Positions 18,152-25,783 of a stretch of 64,000 nucleotides of DNA are shown in pieces. Below the pieces are notes generated by a model. That model was not told the DNA's origin, made no database searches, and was given only the letters and a program-made list of their open reading frames with translations. The first letter of the stretch is position 1. Each line of letters starts with the position of its first letter. The stretch comes from Mesorhizobium sp. PAMC28654 (lineage in GTDB: Bacteria; Pseudomonadota; Alphaproteobacteria; Rhizobiales; Rhizobiaceae), in NCBI RefSeq assembly GCF_020616515.1, contig NZ_CP085135.1, positions 5,937,001-6,001,000 of the forward strand. Reading direction: 5' to 3'. A program made the position numbers and the translations under genes.

Positions 18152-18400
18152 TCATTCTTTCCGGTCTGCTTCCGCTGCGTTGCGGTCGGGACTCTTCGCG
18201 TCGCTGTTGACTGCCTTTGCATCCATGCGGTTGGAAAAAATGCGGGTGAGAATGCCGCAGGCGACCTCGGCCCTGTGCTTTTGTCGTCCGCGAAGTTCGC
18301 AGCCGCCAAGCGCGGCGGGTGCCCGGGTTACGTTGTCCCAGACCATCCATGTGTCTGCGCTGTCTGGCAGGCATTCGAATCGTGGTGTGGCATAAGGCAT
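18152..18400 (-). CDS. Small hypothetical protein
   Basis: This 82-residue protein starts at 18400 behind a good AAGGAAG ribosome site. The core TWMVWDNVTRAPAALGGCEL...AEVACGILTRIF resembles a short alpha/beta family I remember as common in rhizobia, with a W-x-V-W-D start and an amphipathic helix. The C-terminal part after about residue 62 is charged. No function known. Confidence 0.6.
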   Translation of the reverse strand: MPYATPRFECLPDSADTWMVWDNVTRAPAALGGCELRGRQKHRAEVACGILTRIFSNRMDAKAVNSDAKSPDRNAAEADRKE

Positions 18401-18591
18401 TGGCTCTTCCTTTCCAAGATAACGCGGGTGGAGAGCAAATGGTTCAATGCACGCCCAAGTTGGCTAACGGTTGCGGAGGACAAAGTTCGCCTCCTGTGCT
18501 TCCGGAATGACTTGACGATCATCCTATTGCACTTGAAAATAAGCGGAAAATGGCTTTCGTGCCATGATATAGCGGCTCCGCCGCCAGATGT

Positions 18592-18951
18592 TCACGCCGC
18601 CTCTCGTTGCCAGATCCGGCGGCCGTAGCGGCGGAAGAAGCGGGCGAGCAGAAGCTGCTGTCTGGCCCGCACGAGATCGGGCAGGCGCCGCTCCTGGCGC
18701 CAGCGCGGCATGTTCCGCCAGAAGATGATGAAGCGGGTCGCGTCCTCGATGGCCTCTTCAGCCGACAACGCCGGGCCGATGGCCGCCAGGAACATGTCTT
18801 CGCCGAGTTTGAGCCCGTCGATCACCGCCTTGCGCCGGTCGTGCTCCTGCCTTGCCTGGCGAATGCCGCACTGGCGGATCGCCTCGAAAGCATCGAGAAG
18901 GGCAGGGCTGTCGCCATCATAGCCGCAGGCGCGGGCGAAGCCGTCGCTCAT
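18592..18951 (-). CDS. Hypothetical helical protein
   Basis: From the ATG at 18951 (an alternative lies three codons upstream) this is a 119-residue, Arg-rich, largely helical protein (AIEDATRFIIFWRNMPRWRQERR and ARQQLLLARFFRRYGRRIW). It has no signal peptide or recognised domain. It is divergent from the zinc-ribbon gene at 19284. Confidence 0.5.
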   Translation of the reverse strand: MSDGFARACGYDGDSPALLDAFEAIRQCGIRQARQEHDRRKAVIDGLKLGEDMFLAAIGPALSAEEAIEDATRFIIFWRNMPRWRQERRLPDLVRARQQLLLARFFRRYGRRIWQREAA

Positions 18952-18960
18952 CGCGGCCAT

Positions 18961-19283
18961 TCCGGTGCGCGGACAGGTCCATGGCCGGTACGACCCGGCG
19001 ACGGTGGATGCGCGACCGCCTCAGTGCGCCACGGTGACTTGAAAAGCAGCGTGGCGACCCGGCCAGGGCCGGCGGTGGCCTGCATCATCTGTCCCTCATG
19101 CGTCCATGTGCCGGAGGCCGGCCGCGCTAAACATCGCGTGTGCCTCGCGCTCATCCGAAGAATATAAGCAAAACTCAATAATTGTACAAGTGATACTCTT
19201 GTAAAAGTTTGAGCAGCGCGGACTCGACTCTTGCGTTGAAACACACGATTATGTGAACAAATCAGGAACACAAGGGAGGGGCG
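18961..19283. other. Divergent promoter region, AT-rich near 19160-19270
   Basis: The 19160-19270 stretch is markedly AT-richer than the surroundings. It holds TTGTACAA (a palindrome) followed shortly by CTTGTAAAAG. These half-sites resemble the ends of the 30-bp palindromes at 20773 and 20833, so the same regulator might act here. No gene is seen. Confidence 0.35.
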
Positions 19284-19586
19284 ATGGCATTGCAGGGGAG
19301 GGAACCAACGATCGCCGATGTCGTGTCGATCGCCGTCGAATGCGTCGATTGCGGTCGCAACAGGTGGTGGAAGCCCGATCAGCTCAAGCGCTTCGGCGTG
19401 ACCAGGCAAACACCACTGGCGGCGCTTTCAGGCCGCATCATCTGCTCGGCCTGCCGCGCCGACGGCCTGCCGGGCGGCACGGTGTCGATCCAGGCGGCGT
19501 TCATCGACGACAGGCAGCGCACGCTGGCCGAAGCGCGCATGCTGAACAGCCGCGAGGTACCGCTGGAGCGGAGCAAAAGGGCGTGA
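19284..19586 (+). CDS. Small zinc-ribbon-like protein
   Basis: This 100-residue protein starts behind GGGAGGGGCG. It carries two Cys pairs, C-x2-C at VECVDCGRN and C-x2-C at IICSACRAD, spaced about 30 residues apart, which form a plausible four-cysteine zinc site. The segment RNRWWKPDQLKRFGVTRQTPL between them looks nucleic-acid-binding. It borders the prophage-like island and may belong to it. Confidence 0.65.
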   Translation: MALQGREPTIADVVSIAVECVDCGRNRWWKPDQLKRFGVTRQTPLAALSGRIICSACRADGLPGGTVSIQAAFIDDRQRTLAEARMLNSREVPLERSKRA

Positions 19587-19667
19587 GACGCGACCCGTGT
19601 GACGACGCAAAGCCAATTGCCTGTCCTTGCGGGCTTCGAACGTCCGAAGTGCTGGCCGGGTTGGTCT

Positions 19668-20762
19668 TCAGGAAGCTAGGCTGAAGTCCCTGGGATCTTC
19701 ATCGATCTCAAGCAAGCCTTTTCGAAGTCCGTCCTCCACAAGACCGCGCTTGTTGTCCTCGATATAGGATAGGCCTGTGGAAATCCCTTCGCGCCACGAA
19801 GGGCCTCGGTTCCAGGCTTCGGCGAAGGCCATGGCGAGGTCGCCGTGGCGCCGGGTTTGAACCAGGGCTTCGACAAGGGAGGCGGCCTGCAGCGTATCTT
19901 TCGCGCGCTTCGCATAGCCCGACGTATCGTTGCGTCGCCGTGAACTGACGATCAGCTTGTGGACCGCATAGCGCTCGGCCGCGGGAACCGTGACGGGGAC
20001 GCCGCTTTTGTGCAGCATGACGGTGCGCACCGGATCCTGGATGAGGAAGTCGAGGAATCTGAGGGGCTGGGCTGCGGCCCCGCCCAGCGCCGGCATTTTT
20101 GCCGCGCGCCCCGAATGTTCTTCTCTCCCCGTGTTCGGGGTCAGGAACTCGACCCTGAATTTCCCGGCATTCTCAAACTGGGTGCTGAACTTGCCGTCCG
20201 ATTGGTGTGGAATATCGCGGAAGGTCGGGTCGATCGCCTTGAGCACGTCCAGTATCGGCGGAAGGCTGTCTTCGATGGCGGCGGAAATCGAATGGAACTG
20301 CGCGAAATCGGCGTCGCCCGTCTGCATGGCCGTTGACGGCAGTCGAATTCCGAGAAGGCCGGGGTAGCACTGGTAGGCGACCGTCCCGACCAGGACGCCC
20401 CTGAGTCTGAACAGGCCGGCATTTGAGAGCGCGGCCACGACATCGCCGGTGAATCGTTCCGGGGCGGGCAGGTAAGCATTCCTGACGAGGGTCGACGTCA
20501 GTTTGCGGCGGGTCTTCAGGTCGTTCTTCAGCTCTTTGAATGTTTTGACCCGGTCGTCTATCTCCTTGCTGGAACTGGGACCGACATATTTCCTGACAGG
20601 CTTTCCGTCGACATTGGTCTGAAAATACCAGAATTCCTGGTTCTTGGACTTCTGCTTCACGAAAAGTCCATCGCTGGAAAAATCCGATGCGAAGGCCGCG
20701 TCGAAGGTTCGCTGATCAAGCTCGGCGAACATGGTCCTGTAGACGATATCGACTTCTTTCAT
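19668..20762 (-). CDS. GSU2403-type nucleotidyltransferase-fold protein
   Basis: From the ATG at 20762 this is a 364-residue protein. The central part (GVLVGTVAYQCYPGLLGIRLPSTAMQTGDADFAQ) fits the GSU2403-like nucleotidyltransferase family, with a G-T-x-A-Y motif and a T-x-D-x-D acidic metal site (TGDADFA). This family is a distant relative of AbiEii/MenT-type nucleotidyltransferases, some of which are toxins; for this protein activity is unknown. The longer frame start at 20801 would lie inside a 30-bp palindrome, so 20762 is preferred. It follows the phage-repressor gene in the same direction and may be a prophage cargo gene. Confidence 0.78.
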   Translation of the reverse strand: MKEVDIVYRTMFAELDQRTFDAAFASDFSSDGLFVKQKSKNQEFWYFQTNVDGKPVRKYVGPSSSKEIDDRVKTFKELKNDLKTRRKLTSTLVRNAYLPAPERFTGDVVAALSNAGLFRLRGVLVGTVAYQCYPGLLGIRLPSTAMQTGDADFAQFHSISAAIEDSLPPILDVLKAIDPTFRDIPHQSDGKFSTQFENAGKFRVEFLTPNTGREEHSGRAAKMPALGGAAAQPLRFLDFLIQDPVRTVMLHKSGVPVTVPAAERYAVHKLIVSSRRRNDTSGYAKRAKDTLQAASLVEALVQTRRHGDLAMAFAEAWNRGPSWREGISTGLSYIEDNKRGLVEDGLRKGLLEIDEDPRDFSLAS

Positions 20763-20772
20763 TCGAAGCTCG

Positions 20773-20802
20773 GTTGTAAACTTTTTGCAAATTATGTACA
20801 AC
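20773..20802. promoter_or_regulatory. 30-bp near-palindromic operator, site 1
   Basis: GTTGTAAAC-TTTTTGCAA-ATTATGTACAAC has inverted ends (GTTGTA / TACAAC). It starts 11 bases upstream of the nucleotidyltransferase ATG. It shares most positions with site 2, exactly 60 bp away and in the same orientation, and is probably a repressor-binding site. Confidence 0.6.
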
Positions 20803-20832
20803 TGTAGCTGTCGAGATGGCGGAATTCAAGCC

Positions 20833-20862
20833 GTTGTAAAGTTTTTGCGAAAAATTTACAAC
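20833..20862. promoter_or_regulatory. 30-bp palindromic operator, site 2
   Basis: This site has perfect 8-bp arms GTTGTAAA / TTTACAAC and inner TTTTT / AAAAA tracts, so it is nearly palindromic over all 30 bases. Spacing from site 1 is 60 bp start to start. It lies between the CI-like repressor gene and the nucleotidyltransferase gene. Confidence 0.65.
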
Positions 20863-20879
20863 GCGGGCGCGCAATGCCC

Positions 20880-21611
20880 TCAATAGCCCAGCAGTTCCTT
20901 GAGCGGGATGACTCGCCAGACGTGTTTTATGGCGTAGCGGTTGAAGGTCAGCGTCTTTGGCGGATTGTATTGCTCGACCACCAGTTCGGCGGCGGTGCGC
21001 TTGACCAGTTTCTTGATGAAGGCCTTGCCGTTGCGCTCGTTTTCTTCCGGAAACGTCTCGATCACCACGTGGTCGCCGGGCACGGCGTCGCGGCCGCCGC
21101 AATAGATGAGGTCGCCGGGCTCGTAGCGCGGCACCATGGAATCCGAGAGCACGTGCAGCGCGAACACTTTTGGCAGGTTGCGCACGCCCGGCGGGCGCTG
21201 GACGTAGCCGGCCGGCTCGCCGTTGAAGGTGAAATCGCCATCGTCGCCGCCGACCGCAGCACCCAGCACCTCGATGTCCATCGAGCCTGAGGGCAGGGGG
21301 GCGGCATCGGTGACGATCTCGGCATCGGCCACGAGGCCGGTATCCTCCAGGAACACGACCTCGCCCTTGCCCAGCGCCACCGGGTCGACGCGCAGGAAGG
21401 CGGCGGTCTTCAAAAGGTTCTCGGTCTTGGGCAAATTGCGCCCGGTTTCCCAGTTGCCGACGGCGGCGACATCGGTGTCGTTATGCTCGGCGATGTGGCG
21501 CATGACCATGCCGCGCTGCTTGCGCGCCTTGCGGATCGCCGCCCCGACCTTGATCGACAGTTCCGTCTTCGCCATGGCGCCATGTGAGCGATGAAAGCGG
21601 TTCTCGTCCAT
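20880..21611 (-). CDS. CI/LexA-like phage repressor (XRE helix-turn-helix plus S24 peptidase)
   Basis: This is about 243 residues from the ATG at 21611; ATG 21575 (MAKTELS) is an equally plausible start and no strong ribosome site decides. The N-terminal XRE helix-turn-helix (RKARKQRGMVMRHIAEHNDTDVAAVGNWETGRNLP) is followed by an S24 self-cleavage domain with the Ser at LSDSMVPRYEPGDLI and the downstream Lys in FIKKLVKR. It is divergent from a Cro/YdaS-like gene, a typical lysogeny switch. It should silence the rightward early genes and be cleaved under SOS. Confidence 0.85.
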   Translation of the reverse strand: MDENRFHRSHGAMAKTELSIKVGAAIRKARKQRGMVMRHIAEHNDTDVAAVGNWETGRNLPKTENLLKTAAFLRVDPVALGKGEVVFLEDTGLVADAEIVTDAAPLPSGSMDIEVLGAAVGGDDGDFTFNGEPAGYVQRPPGVRNLPKVFALHVLSDSMVPRYEPGDLIYCGGRDAVPGDHVVIETFPEENERNGKAFIKKLVKRTAAELVVEQYNPPKTLTFNRYAIKHVWRVIPLKELLGY

Positions 21612-21657
21612 GAAAGAATCGCTTGCATATATTTTTGAGTTATGCTTATATTTGGTC

Positions 21658-21930
21658 ATGCAGAAGCTCCGCCCTTTGTCCGCACTCGATCTTGCCCTTC
21701 AGCGGGCCGGAAGCGCCAGCGCGCTGGCCCGGCTGCTACGGGTGACGCCGTCCGCCGTGCTGCAGTGGCAGGATGTGCCGGCGCGCCGCGTGCTGGAGGT
21801 CGAGCAGTTCACCGGCGTGTCCCGCCATGCGCTGCGCCCTGACATCTTTGGGCCGGCGCCCCAAAGTGCCGTGTCCCGGAGCAGCGCGCAAAACCGCGCA
21901 ATGGTCGACCCGACGGGAGATGCCGCATGA
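21658..21930 (+). CDS. YdaS/Cro-like DNA-binding protein
   Basis: This 90-residue protein carries the helix-turn-helix LALQRAGSASALARLLRVTPSAVLQWQ. The C-terminal signature VPARRVLEVEQFTGVSRHALRPDIFG is characteristic of YdaS-type Cro proteins from lambdoid prophages. It is divergent from the CI-like gene; the 46-82 bases between them are AT-rich with TTGCATATA- and TATGCTTATA-like repeats that may be operators. There is no clear ribosome site, so it may be leaderless. Its end overlaps the next gene by four bases. Confidence 0.82.
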   Translation: MQKLRPLSALDLALQRAGSASALARLLRVTPSAVLQWQDVPARRVLEVEQFTGVSRHALRPDIFGPAPQSAVSRSSAQNRAMVDPTGDAA

Positions 21931-22331
21931 ACAGCATGACCCGACCCCATTCCCTTCCGCCCCGGCTGTCCTCCTCCCCGGCCGGGGCGAAGCCCGAGGC
22001 TCCCTCCAATGCATGCCGTCACCCGCAAGCCGGGTCCGGGCGGCATGCCGCAGCCTCGGGTCCGGTTCGCCCGTCACCGGCGACCGGAACGGCCGGAGCC
22101 GACGCTCCCCTCGACTCCGGCCCCCTTTTTTGCCGCGACCACTCCGCCTGGCGCGTATCGCGCGCAGCCGCCAACGGCGGGCGGGCGGGCAGGTCATGCA
22201 TCCGCACGCAGGACGGCACGGTCATCCTGTTCGACCGGCGCACGGGCAGGGCGGTTTCCGCCGCCACGGTGGCTCAGGCCGAGGCCGCGTTTCGGCTAGC
22301 CGCCCTGGGCCCCGGTGACACGCCTCCCTGA
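21927..22331 (+). CDS. Hypothetical prophage-associated protein
   Basis: This 134-residue protein is coupled to the Cro-like gene by an ATGA overlap. The N-terminal half is Pro/Ser/Ala-rich and probably disordered. The C-terminal part (RTQDGTVILFDRRTGRAVSAATVAQAEAAFRLA) looks like a small structured domain. No family is recognised. Confidence 0.5.
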   Translation: MNSMTRPHSLPPRLSSSPAGAKPEAPSNACRHPQAGSGRHAAASGPVRPSPATGTAGADAPLDSGPLFCRDHSAWRVSRAAANGGRAGRSCIRTQDGTVILFDRRTGRAVSAATVAQAEAAFRLAALGPGDTPP

Positions 22332-22437
22332 TCGGGCGGCGGCCAAGGCTGACACCCGCCGGCCCCGACGCCGGCTGAACCCCAACATGGGCCTTCCCCG
22401 CGTCTTTCGGCGCGGCCGGAGGCTGCGCGAAACAAGG

Positions 22438-23244
22438 ATGAAGACCGTGAGCGCCTATACCGACCCCGAACTGCGCGAGATTGCCGCCTGGCTGAAGGAC
22501 GGGCTCTCCGCCTCGAAGATCGCCACCCGCTTCAGCGCATTGCGGGGCAGTGCCGTGTCGCGTAATGCCATCATCGGCATCGTCCATCGCAACACGGCGT
22601 TGCGCGGCATCGGCTTCGCCAACCCCAAGGGTGGCAGGTCGGGCGGACGGCCACGCAAGCTGGCGGCAGCAGCGACGCAGGACGGATTTGCGGGCAGCGT
22701 TGCCAAGCGGGCCAGGCATGGCAAGCGGGCCATGCAAAGCGGGCCGGCCACGCAGGGCAGGCCGGCCACGCAGGGCGGGCAGGCCACGCAAAGCGGGCTG
22801 GCCACGCAAAGCGGGCTGGCCAAGCGAAATGAGCTGCAGCCGGGGCAGGGCGCGCCTGGTACGTCCAGGCCTCCCAGGCATCACAAATTGCCGCCGCCGG
22901 CCTGGCTGCCGCCGCGCCTGTTCCTGCAAGACGCCGGGCTGGCACCGGAGGGCGAGGCCTTTCGCCTGAAAGTGCCGGCGCCACGTTCCGTCACCCCCGG
23001 ACGCCCGCCGCAGGTCGCCGCCATGCGCTTCATGGATTGCCTGTTTTCCCGCTGCCGCGCGCCGCTGGACCTGACGCTGGCGGAGGAGCCGGAGAATGAA
23101 GATACGGGCGCGCGGCCCGGGCCGGAAATGCTGTGCTGCGGCCTGCGCACCAAGGCGCAGAAGAGCTATTGCGTCTATCATCAGGCCCGCTTCCACGACC
23201 ACCGCCGCACGCTGCTGGCCAATGAGCGGGCGGGGTTGGGGTAA
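22438..23244 (+). CDS. GcrA-like cell-cycle/transcription regulator with internal repeats
   Basis: This 268-residue protein starts at 22438. The N-terminal GcrA-type helix-turn-helix spans about residues 5-60 (ELREIAAWLKDGLSASKIATRF and SRNAIIGIVHRN). The C-terminal zinc-like signature (MDCLFSRCRAPL ... LCCGLRTKAQKSYCVYHQAR) resembles the GcrA C terminus. GcrA binds sigma-70 and methylated GANTC sites in Caulobacter, and phage-borne copies may hijack this. The linker contains five 18-bp DNA repeats (22728-22817) encoding A-T-Q-x-G-like units, and the linker is longer than in chromosomal GcrA. Confidence 0.8.
   Translation: MKTVSAYTDPELREIAAWLKDGLSASKIATRFSALRGSAVSRNAIIGIVHRNTALRGIGFANPKGGRSGGRPRKLAAAATQDGFAGSVAKRARHGKRAMQSGPATQGRPATQGGQATQSGLATQSGLAKRNELQPGQGAPGTSRPPRHHKLPPPAWLPPRLFLQDAGLAPEGEAFRLKVPAPRSVTPGRPPQVAAMRFMDCLFSRCRAPLDLTLAEEPENEDTGARPGPEMLCCGLRTKAQKSYCVYHQARFHDHRRTLLANERAGLG
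22728..22817 (+). repeat. Five tandem 18-bp repeats inside the gcrA-like gene
   Basis: The unit is close to GGCCACGCAAAGCGGGCT and is repeated five times without gaps. Units 4 and 5 are identical; units 1-3 differ at a few positions. It keeps the reading frame (six codons per unit) and encodes an extensible linker. Confidence 0.8.
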
Positions 23245-23259
23245 TGCGGTGGAGTGCTT

Positions 23260-23323
23260 CCCTTCTCCCCGTTCCTATACGGGGAGAAGGTGCCGGCAGG
23301 CGGATGAGGGGCGGCGCCGGCGC
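23260..23323. repeat. RIME-like intergenic repeat (type A, copy 1)
   Basis: The hairpin CTTCTCCCCGTTCCTATACGGGGAGAAG is joined to GCCGGCAGGCGGATGAGGGG. The same modules recur at 23385, 25508, 25627, 44069, 57941 and 58120. Confidence 0.75.
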
Positions 23324-23384
23324 TGCGAGCTTATTCAGTAGGTTAGGCGAGATTTCGTGGCGCGATGAGTCTTCATTCCCAACC

Positions 23385-23455
23385 GTCAGCGCCGCCCCTC
23401 ACCCTTACCCTCTCCCGTATAATGACGGGGAGAGGGGGCGTCAGCGCTAGCGCTC
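23385..23455. repeat. RIME-like intergenic repeat (type A, copy 2, diverged)
   Basis: GCCGCCCCTCACCC is followed by a CTCTCCCGTATAATGACGGGGAGAG hairpin. It is in inverted orientation to copy 1 and more diverged. Confidence 0.6.
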
Positions 23456-23585
23456 GATCCTTCTGCCGGCGAGCAGTGCTCGTCATCGCTGGCACCTTCT
23501 ACCACCCAAAAACAAAACCGCCGGCCAGGCTTTGCCCAACCGGCTGACTTGAAAGACACGGCCCATGCATTGCGGCGCAACACGC

Positions 23586-23891
23586 CTATTTCAACATATG
23601 GCGGCCTTGTTTGGGCATGCGGATCTGCACGCTCCGCTGCTCAAGCACCATGGCTTCGCCGCTCGGCACCAGAATGCCGCTGACCCTGGCGAAGCCGGCG
23701 AAGGCCTTCATGGCATCGGAAGCCGAGACCTGCGCGGCGATCGCAGCGCTGCAGGCGTTCAGCGCGGTGCGGTAGACATGGCCGCGACGCTCGATCGGCC
23801 AGCGCTGCAGGAAATCGGAGGCATGATTGACGTTTTCGATATCTTCGGCCTGCCCGTCCAGGCAAACCCTGACCGTAAGGCTGGTTTTCAT
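23586..23891 (-). CDS. DUF982 family protein
   Basis: From the ATG at 23891 this is a 101-residue protein. It has the DUF982 pattern: short strands (TSLTVRVCLDGQAEDIENV), a conserved W-P (FLQRWPIERRG), then Y-R-T-A-x-N-A-C and AFAGFARVSGILV. DUF982 proteins are small, rhizobia-specific and often multi-copy; function unknown. Two more members lie at 24006 and 62121. Confidence 0.75.
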   Translation of the reverse strand: MKTSLTVRVCLDGQAEDIENVNHASDFLQRWPIERRGHVYRTALNACSAAIAAQVSASDAMKAFAGFARVSGILVPSGEAMVLEQRSVQIRMPKQGRHMLK

Positions 23892-24005
23892 CGTACCCAA
23901 GGCATTTTTCTCCCTTGTTATGCGAACCCTCACCGGGCCCAACGTGCGACCGGGCCGAGTGGTTGCATCACATTGTCGGCGGGCTTGCTGGCCGGTTCGC
24001 GGGTT

Positions 24006-24284
24006 TCAGGGGCTGGCGGCGTCGAGCCATTCATTGGCGCGCGACCTTGGTTTCCTCACCAGCAGGCCCTGTTCGCTCGCCGCCCTGGTGAGGGCGTCGA
24101 AGGCCGGGCGCTGGCTGCAGGTGCCGTCGACGGCGAGCGCCACCAGCCGCGCGGCGGCCTGGTAGCTCAGCCTGGTCTTGTCCGGCCACTGTTGGCCAAG
24201 CGCCGTGGCAGCCTCGGCCACCGAGCCGACCAGCATGGTCTTGTTGTCGCAGAATCGCAGCGTAATCGGGTGGAATGTCGTCAT
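24006..24284 (-). CDS. DUF982 family protein
   Basis: This 92-residue protein starts at 24284 behind GAGGAGGCTCCC. The conserved features are present: PITLRFCDNKTMLVGSVAEAATAL, QQWPDK, YQAAARLVALAVDG and AFDALTRAASEQGLLV. It is a close paralogue of the DUF982 gene at 62121 (shared SxxDAxxAL, EQGLL). Function unknown. Confidence 0.78.
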   Translation of the reverse strand: MTTFHPITLRFCDNKTMLVGSVAEAATALGQQWPDKTRLSYQAAARLVALAVDGTCSQRPAFDALTRAASEQGLLVRKPRSRANEWLDAASP

Positions 24285-24488
24285 CGTCGGGAGCCTCCTC
24301 TCATGCAGCGGCGCGCGCGCCGACGGGCACGCGACACGCTCCAACACATTGAATTCATGCACAAACCTGTCCGCCAATCCCTCGCGGGCATCAGGCTCAT
24401 GCCTTCGACGCGACACAACGTCGAAATGCGGCGGTGGTTCCATGAGCCAACGCTTGAATCCGGCCGATGCGATGCGGGAGGCGGTGCG

Positions 24489-25153
24489 ATGAGCGAGCGG
24501 CCCTTCATGCAGCTCTATGTCTCCGATTTCGTCGGCGACACCTTGCAGCTCTCCACCGAGCAGATCGGCGCCTACATGCTGATGCTGATGGCGATGTGGA
24601 ACGCCGGCGGCACGCTGCCCGACGACGACGTGAAACTGTCGCGCGTGGTGCGCATGTCCTTGAAGAAATGGCGGGCTATCAGCGCCGATCTCCTGACTTC
24701 TTCGAGCGCGCCAATGGCGAGATCAGCCACAAGCGGCTGACGAAGGAGCTGCGCAAAAGCCTGGTGAAAAGCGAGGCGAGGGCCGCCGCCGGAGCGCTGG
24801 GCGGGGCGGCCAAGGCCTTGAAAACGCGCGGGTCTGGCATGGCAAATGACAGCTTTTTGCCGGAGCATCTTCCAGAGTCCAGAAACCAGACGAAAAAAGC
24901 TGCGGCTTTTCCGGCAAAAAGCCTTCGGCTTTTGCTGGGCGCCATCCCCCCGAGATCGCGCAGCGATCTTCGGGCTCATCAAGCGAGATCGCGCAGCGAT
25001 CTTCGGGCTCATCAAGCGAAAACGCCGCCGAAAACGCACGGCGATCGTCCAGTTCATCGAGCAAAAAGCCTCCGGCTTTTGCCAGACCGCCTGGCTGGCA
25101 TCAGCCCAAAACCCACACCGACGCCGCCAACACCATCATCGAGGAGATCCTGA
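24489..25153 (+). pseudogene. DUF1376 (phage replication-associated) gene with a frameshift
   Basis: The N-terminal half (MSERPFMQLYVSDFVGDTLQ... to KKWRAISADLL) is a clear DUF1376 domain, a family found next to phage replication genes. Near 24695 the frame is lost; the expected continuation (PDFFERANGEISHKRLTKELRKS) is present one base out of phase and runs to 25153. The second half also contains a perfect tandem duplication of 33 bases (24955-25018). Either a one-base indel inactivated the gene or the assembly has an error. This supports prophage decay together with the DUF6456 gene. Confidence 0.78.
24953..25018 (+). repeat. 33-bp tandem duplication
   Basis: The unit GAGATCGCGCAGCGATCTTC... 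through GGGCTCATCAAGC occurs twice in direct succession inside the 3' part of the DUF1376 pseudogene. The unit contains its own palindrome (GATCGCGCAGCGATC). Confidence 0.75.
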
Positions 25154-25156
25154 ACC

Positions 25157-25474
25157 ATGACCGCAGCCGAATTGCAGCAGGCGACGAAGGCGCTGGCGGC
25201 GATGTTCTCATGCTTCCCGCAGTCCGCGCTCGCTGACGTGGAGATGCAGATGCGCGGCTACCTGGCTTCGGTGCAGGATGCCGAGCTTGCTGATTTGCAG
25301 GGCGCCATCCAGCGCTTCATGCGCGGCGAGGTGAAGGCCGGCAACGCCCAGTTCTGCCCCTCCAGCGCGCAGCTCTGCATCGAGGTGCGCGAGCGCCGCA
25401 CGATACGCGAGCTGCTGGCGAGAAGGGCGGCGGGGGCGCTGGCGCAATCGGCGGGGAGGACCAGCGGGCGGTGA
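25157..25474 (+). CDS. Hypothetical prophage protein
   Basis: This 105-residue, mostly helical protein (LQQATKALAAMFSCFPQSALADVEMQMRG...) starts 3 bases after the end of the DUF1376 frame. The end is Arg/Ala-rich with a possible coiled segment (CIEVRERRTIRELLARRAAG). Its position after DUF1376 suggests a phage replication accessory protein. No family named. Confidence 0.6.
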   Translation: MTAAELQQATKALAAMFSCFPQSALADVEMQMRGYLASVQDAELADLQGAIQRFMRGEVKAGNAQFCPSSAQLCIEVRERRTIRELLARRAAGALAQSAGRTSGR

Positions 25475-25507
25475 ACATGCTTGCCGTCACATTCCTTGTT
25501 CGGTTGG

Positions 25508-25563
25508 TGCTGCCCCTCATCCGCCTGCCGGCACCTTCTCCCCGTATAGGGACGGGGAGAAGA
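25508..25563. repeat. RIME-like intergenic repeat (type A, copy 3)
   Basis: GTGCTGCCCCTCATCCGCC is followed by CACCTTCTCCCC and the hairpin partner GGGACGGGGAGAAG. Same modules as copy 1, inverted. Confidence 0.8.
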
Positions 25564-25626
25564 TAGAGCACAACCGCGATGCTCATTCTGCTGACGCTGG
25601 CGATTGGCGAAATCATCGGCGACGGC

Positions 25627-25690
25627 GTCCTTCTCCCCGTCTCTAGACGGGGAGAAGGACGCCCGGCAGGGCGATGAGGGGCAGCGCCAG
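25627..25690. repeat. RIME-like intergenic repeat (type A, copy 4)
   Basis: The perfect hairpin TCCTTCTCCCCGTCT/AGACGGGGAGAAGGA is joined to GCCCGGCAGGGCGATGAGGGG. It pairs head-to-head with copy 3. Confidence 0.8.
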
Positions 25691-25783
25691 CCCTGCGCGA
25701 TCGAAGCAGCAAAATGGGCATCGATCGCCCGAACCCAAAATCCTCCAATACCCCTTCGAACCACCCCAACCGAGGAGCCACCC

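Larger units (their letters stand above)
23245..23585. other. Gap between gcrA-like gene and DUF982 gene, filled by two repeats
   Basis: This 340-base gap has no gene. It contains two RIME-like palindromic repeats in opposite orientation (listed separately) and a short AT-richer stretch near 23500. Confidence 0.5.
25475..25783. other. Non-coding gap with two RIME-like repeats
   Basis: No gene is seen. Repeats at 25508-25563 and 25627-25690 occupy most of the gap; the rest near 25710-25780 leads into the DUF6456 gene. Confidence 0.5.

Noticed and set aside
22695-22817. CRISPR-like repeat array
   Set aside because: The 18-bp units are contiguous without spacers and lie in frame inside the gcrA-like gene.
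24953-25018. Functional repeat domain in the DUF1376 protein
   Set aside because: The duplication lies after the frameshift in a low-complexity 3' part, so it is more likely neutral decay.
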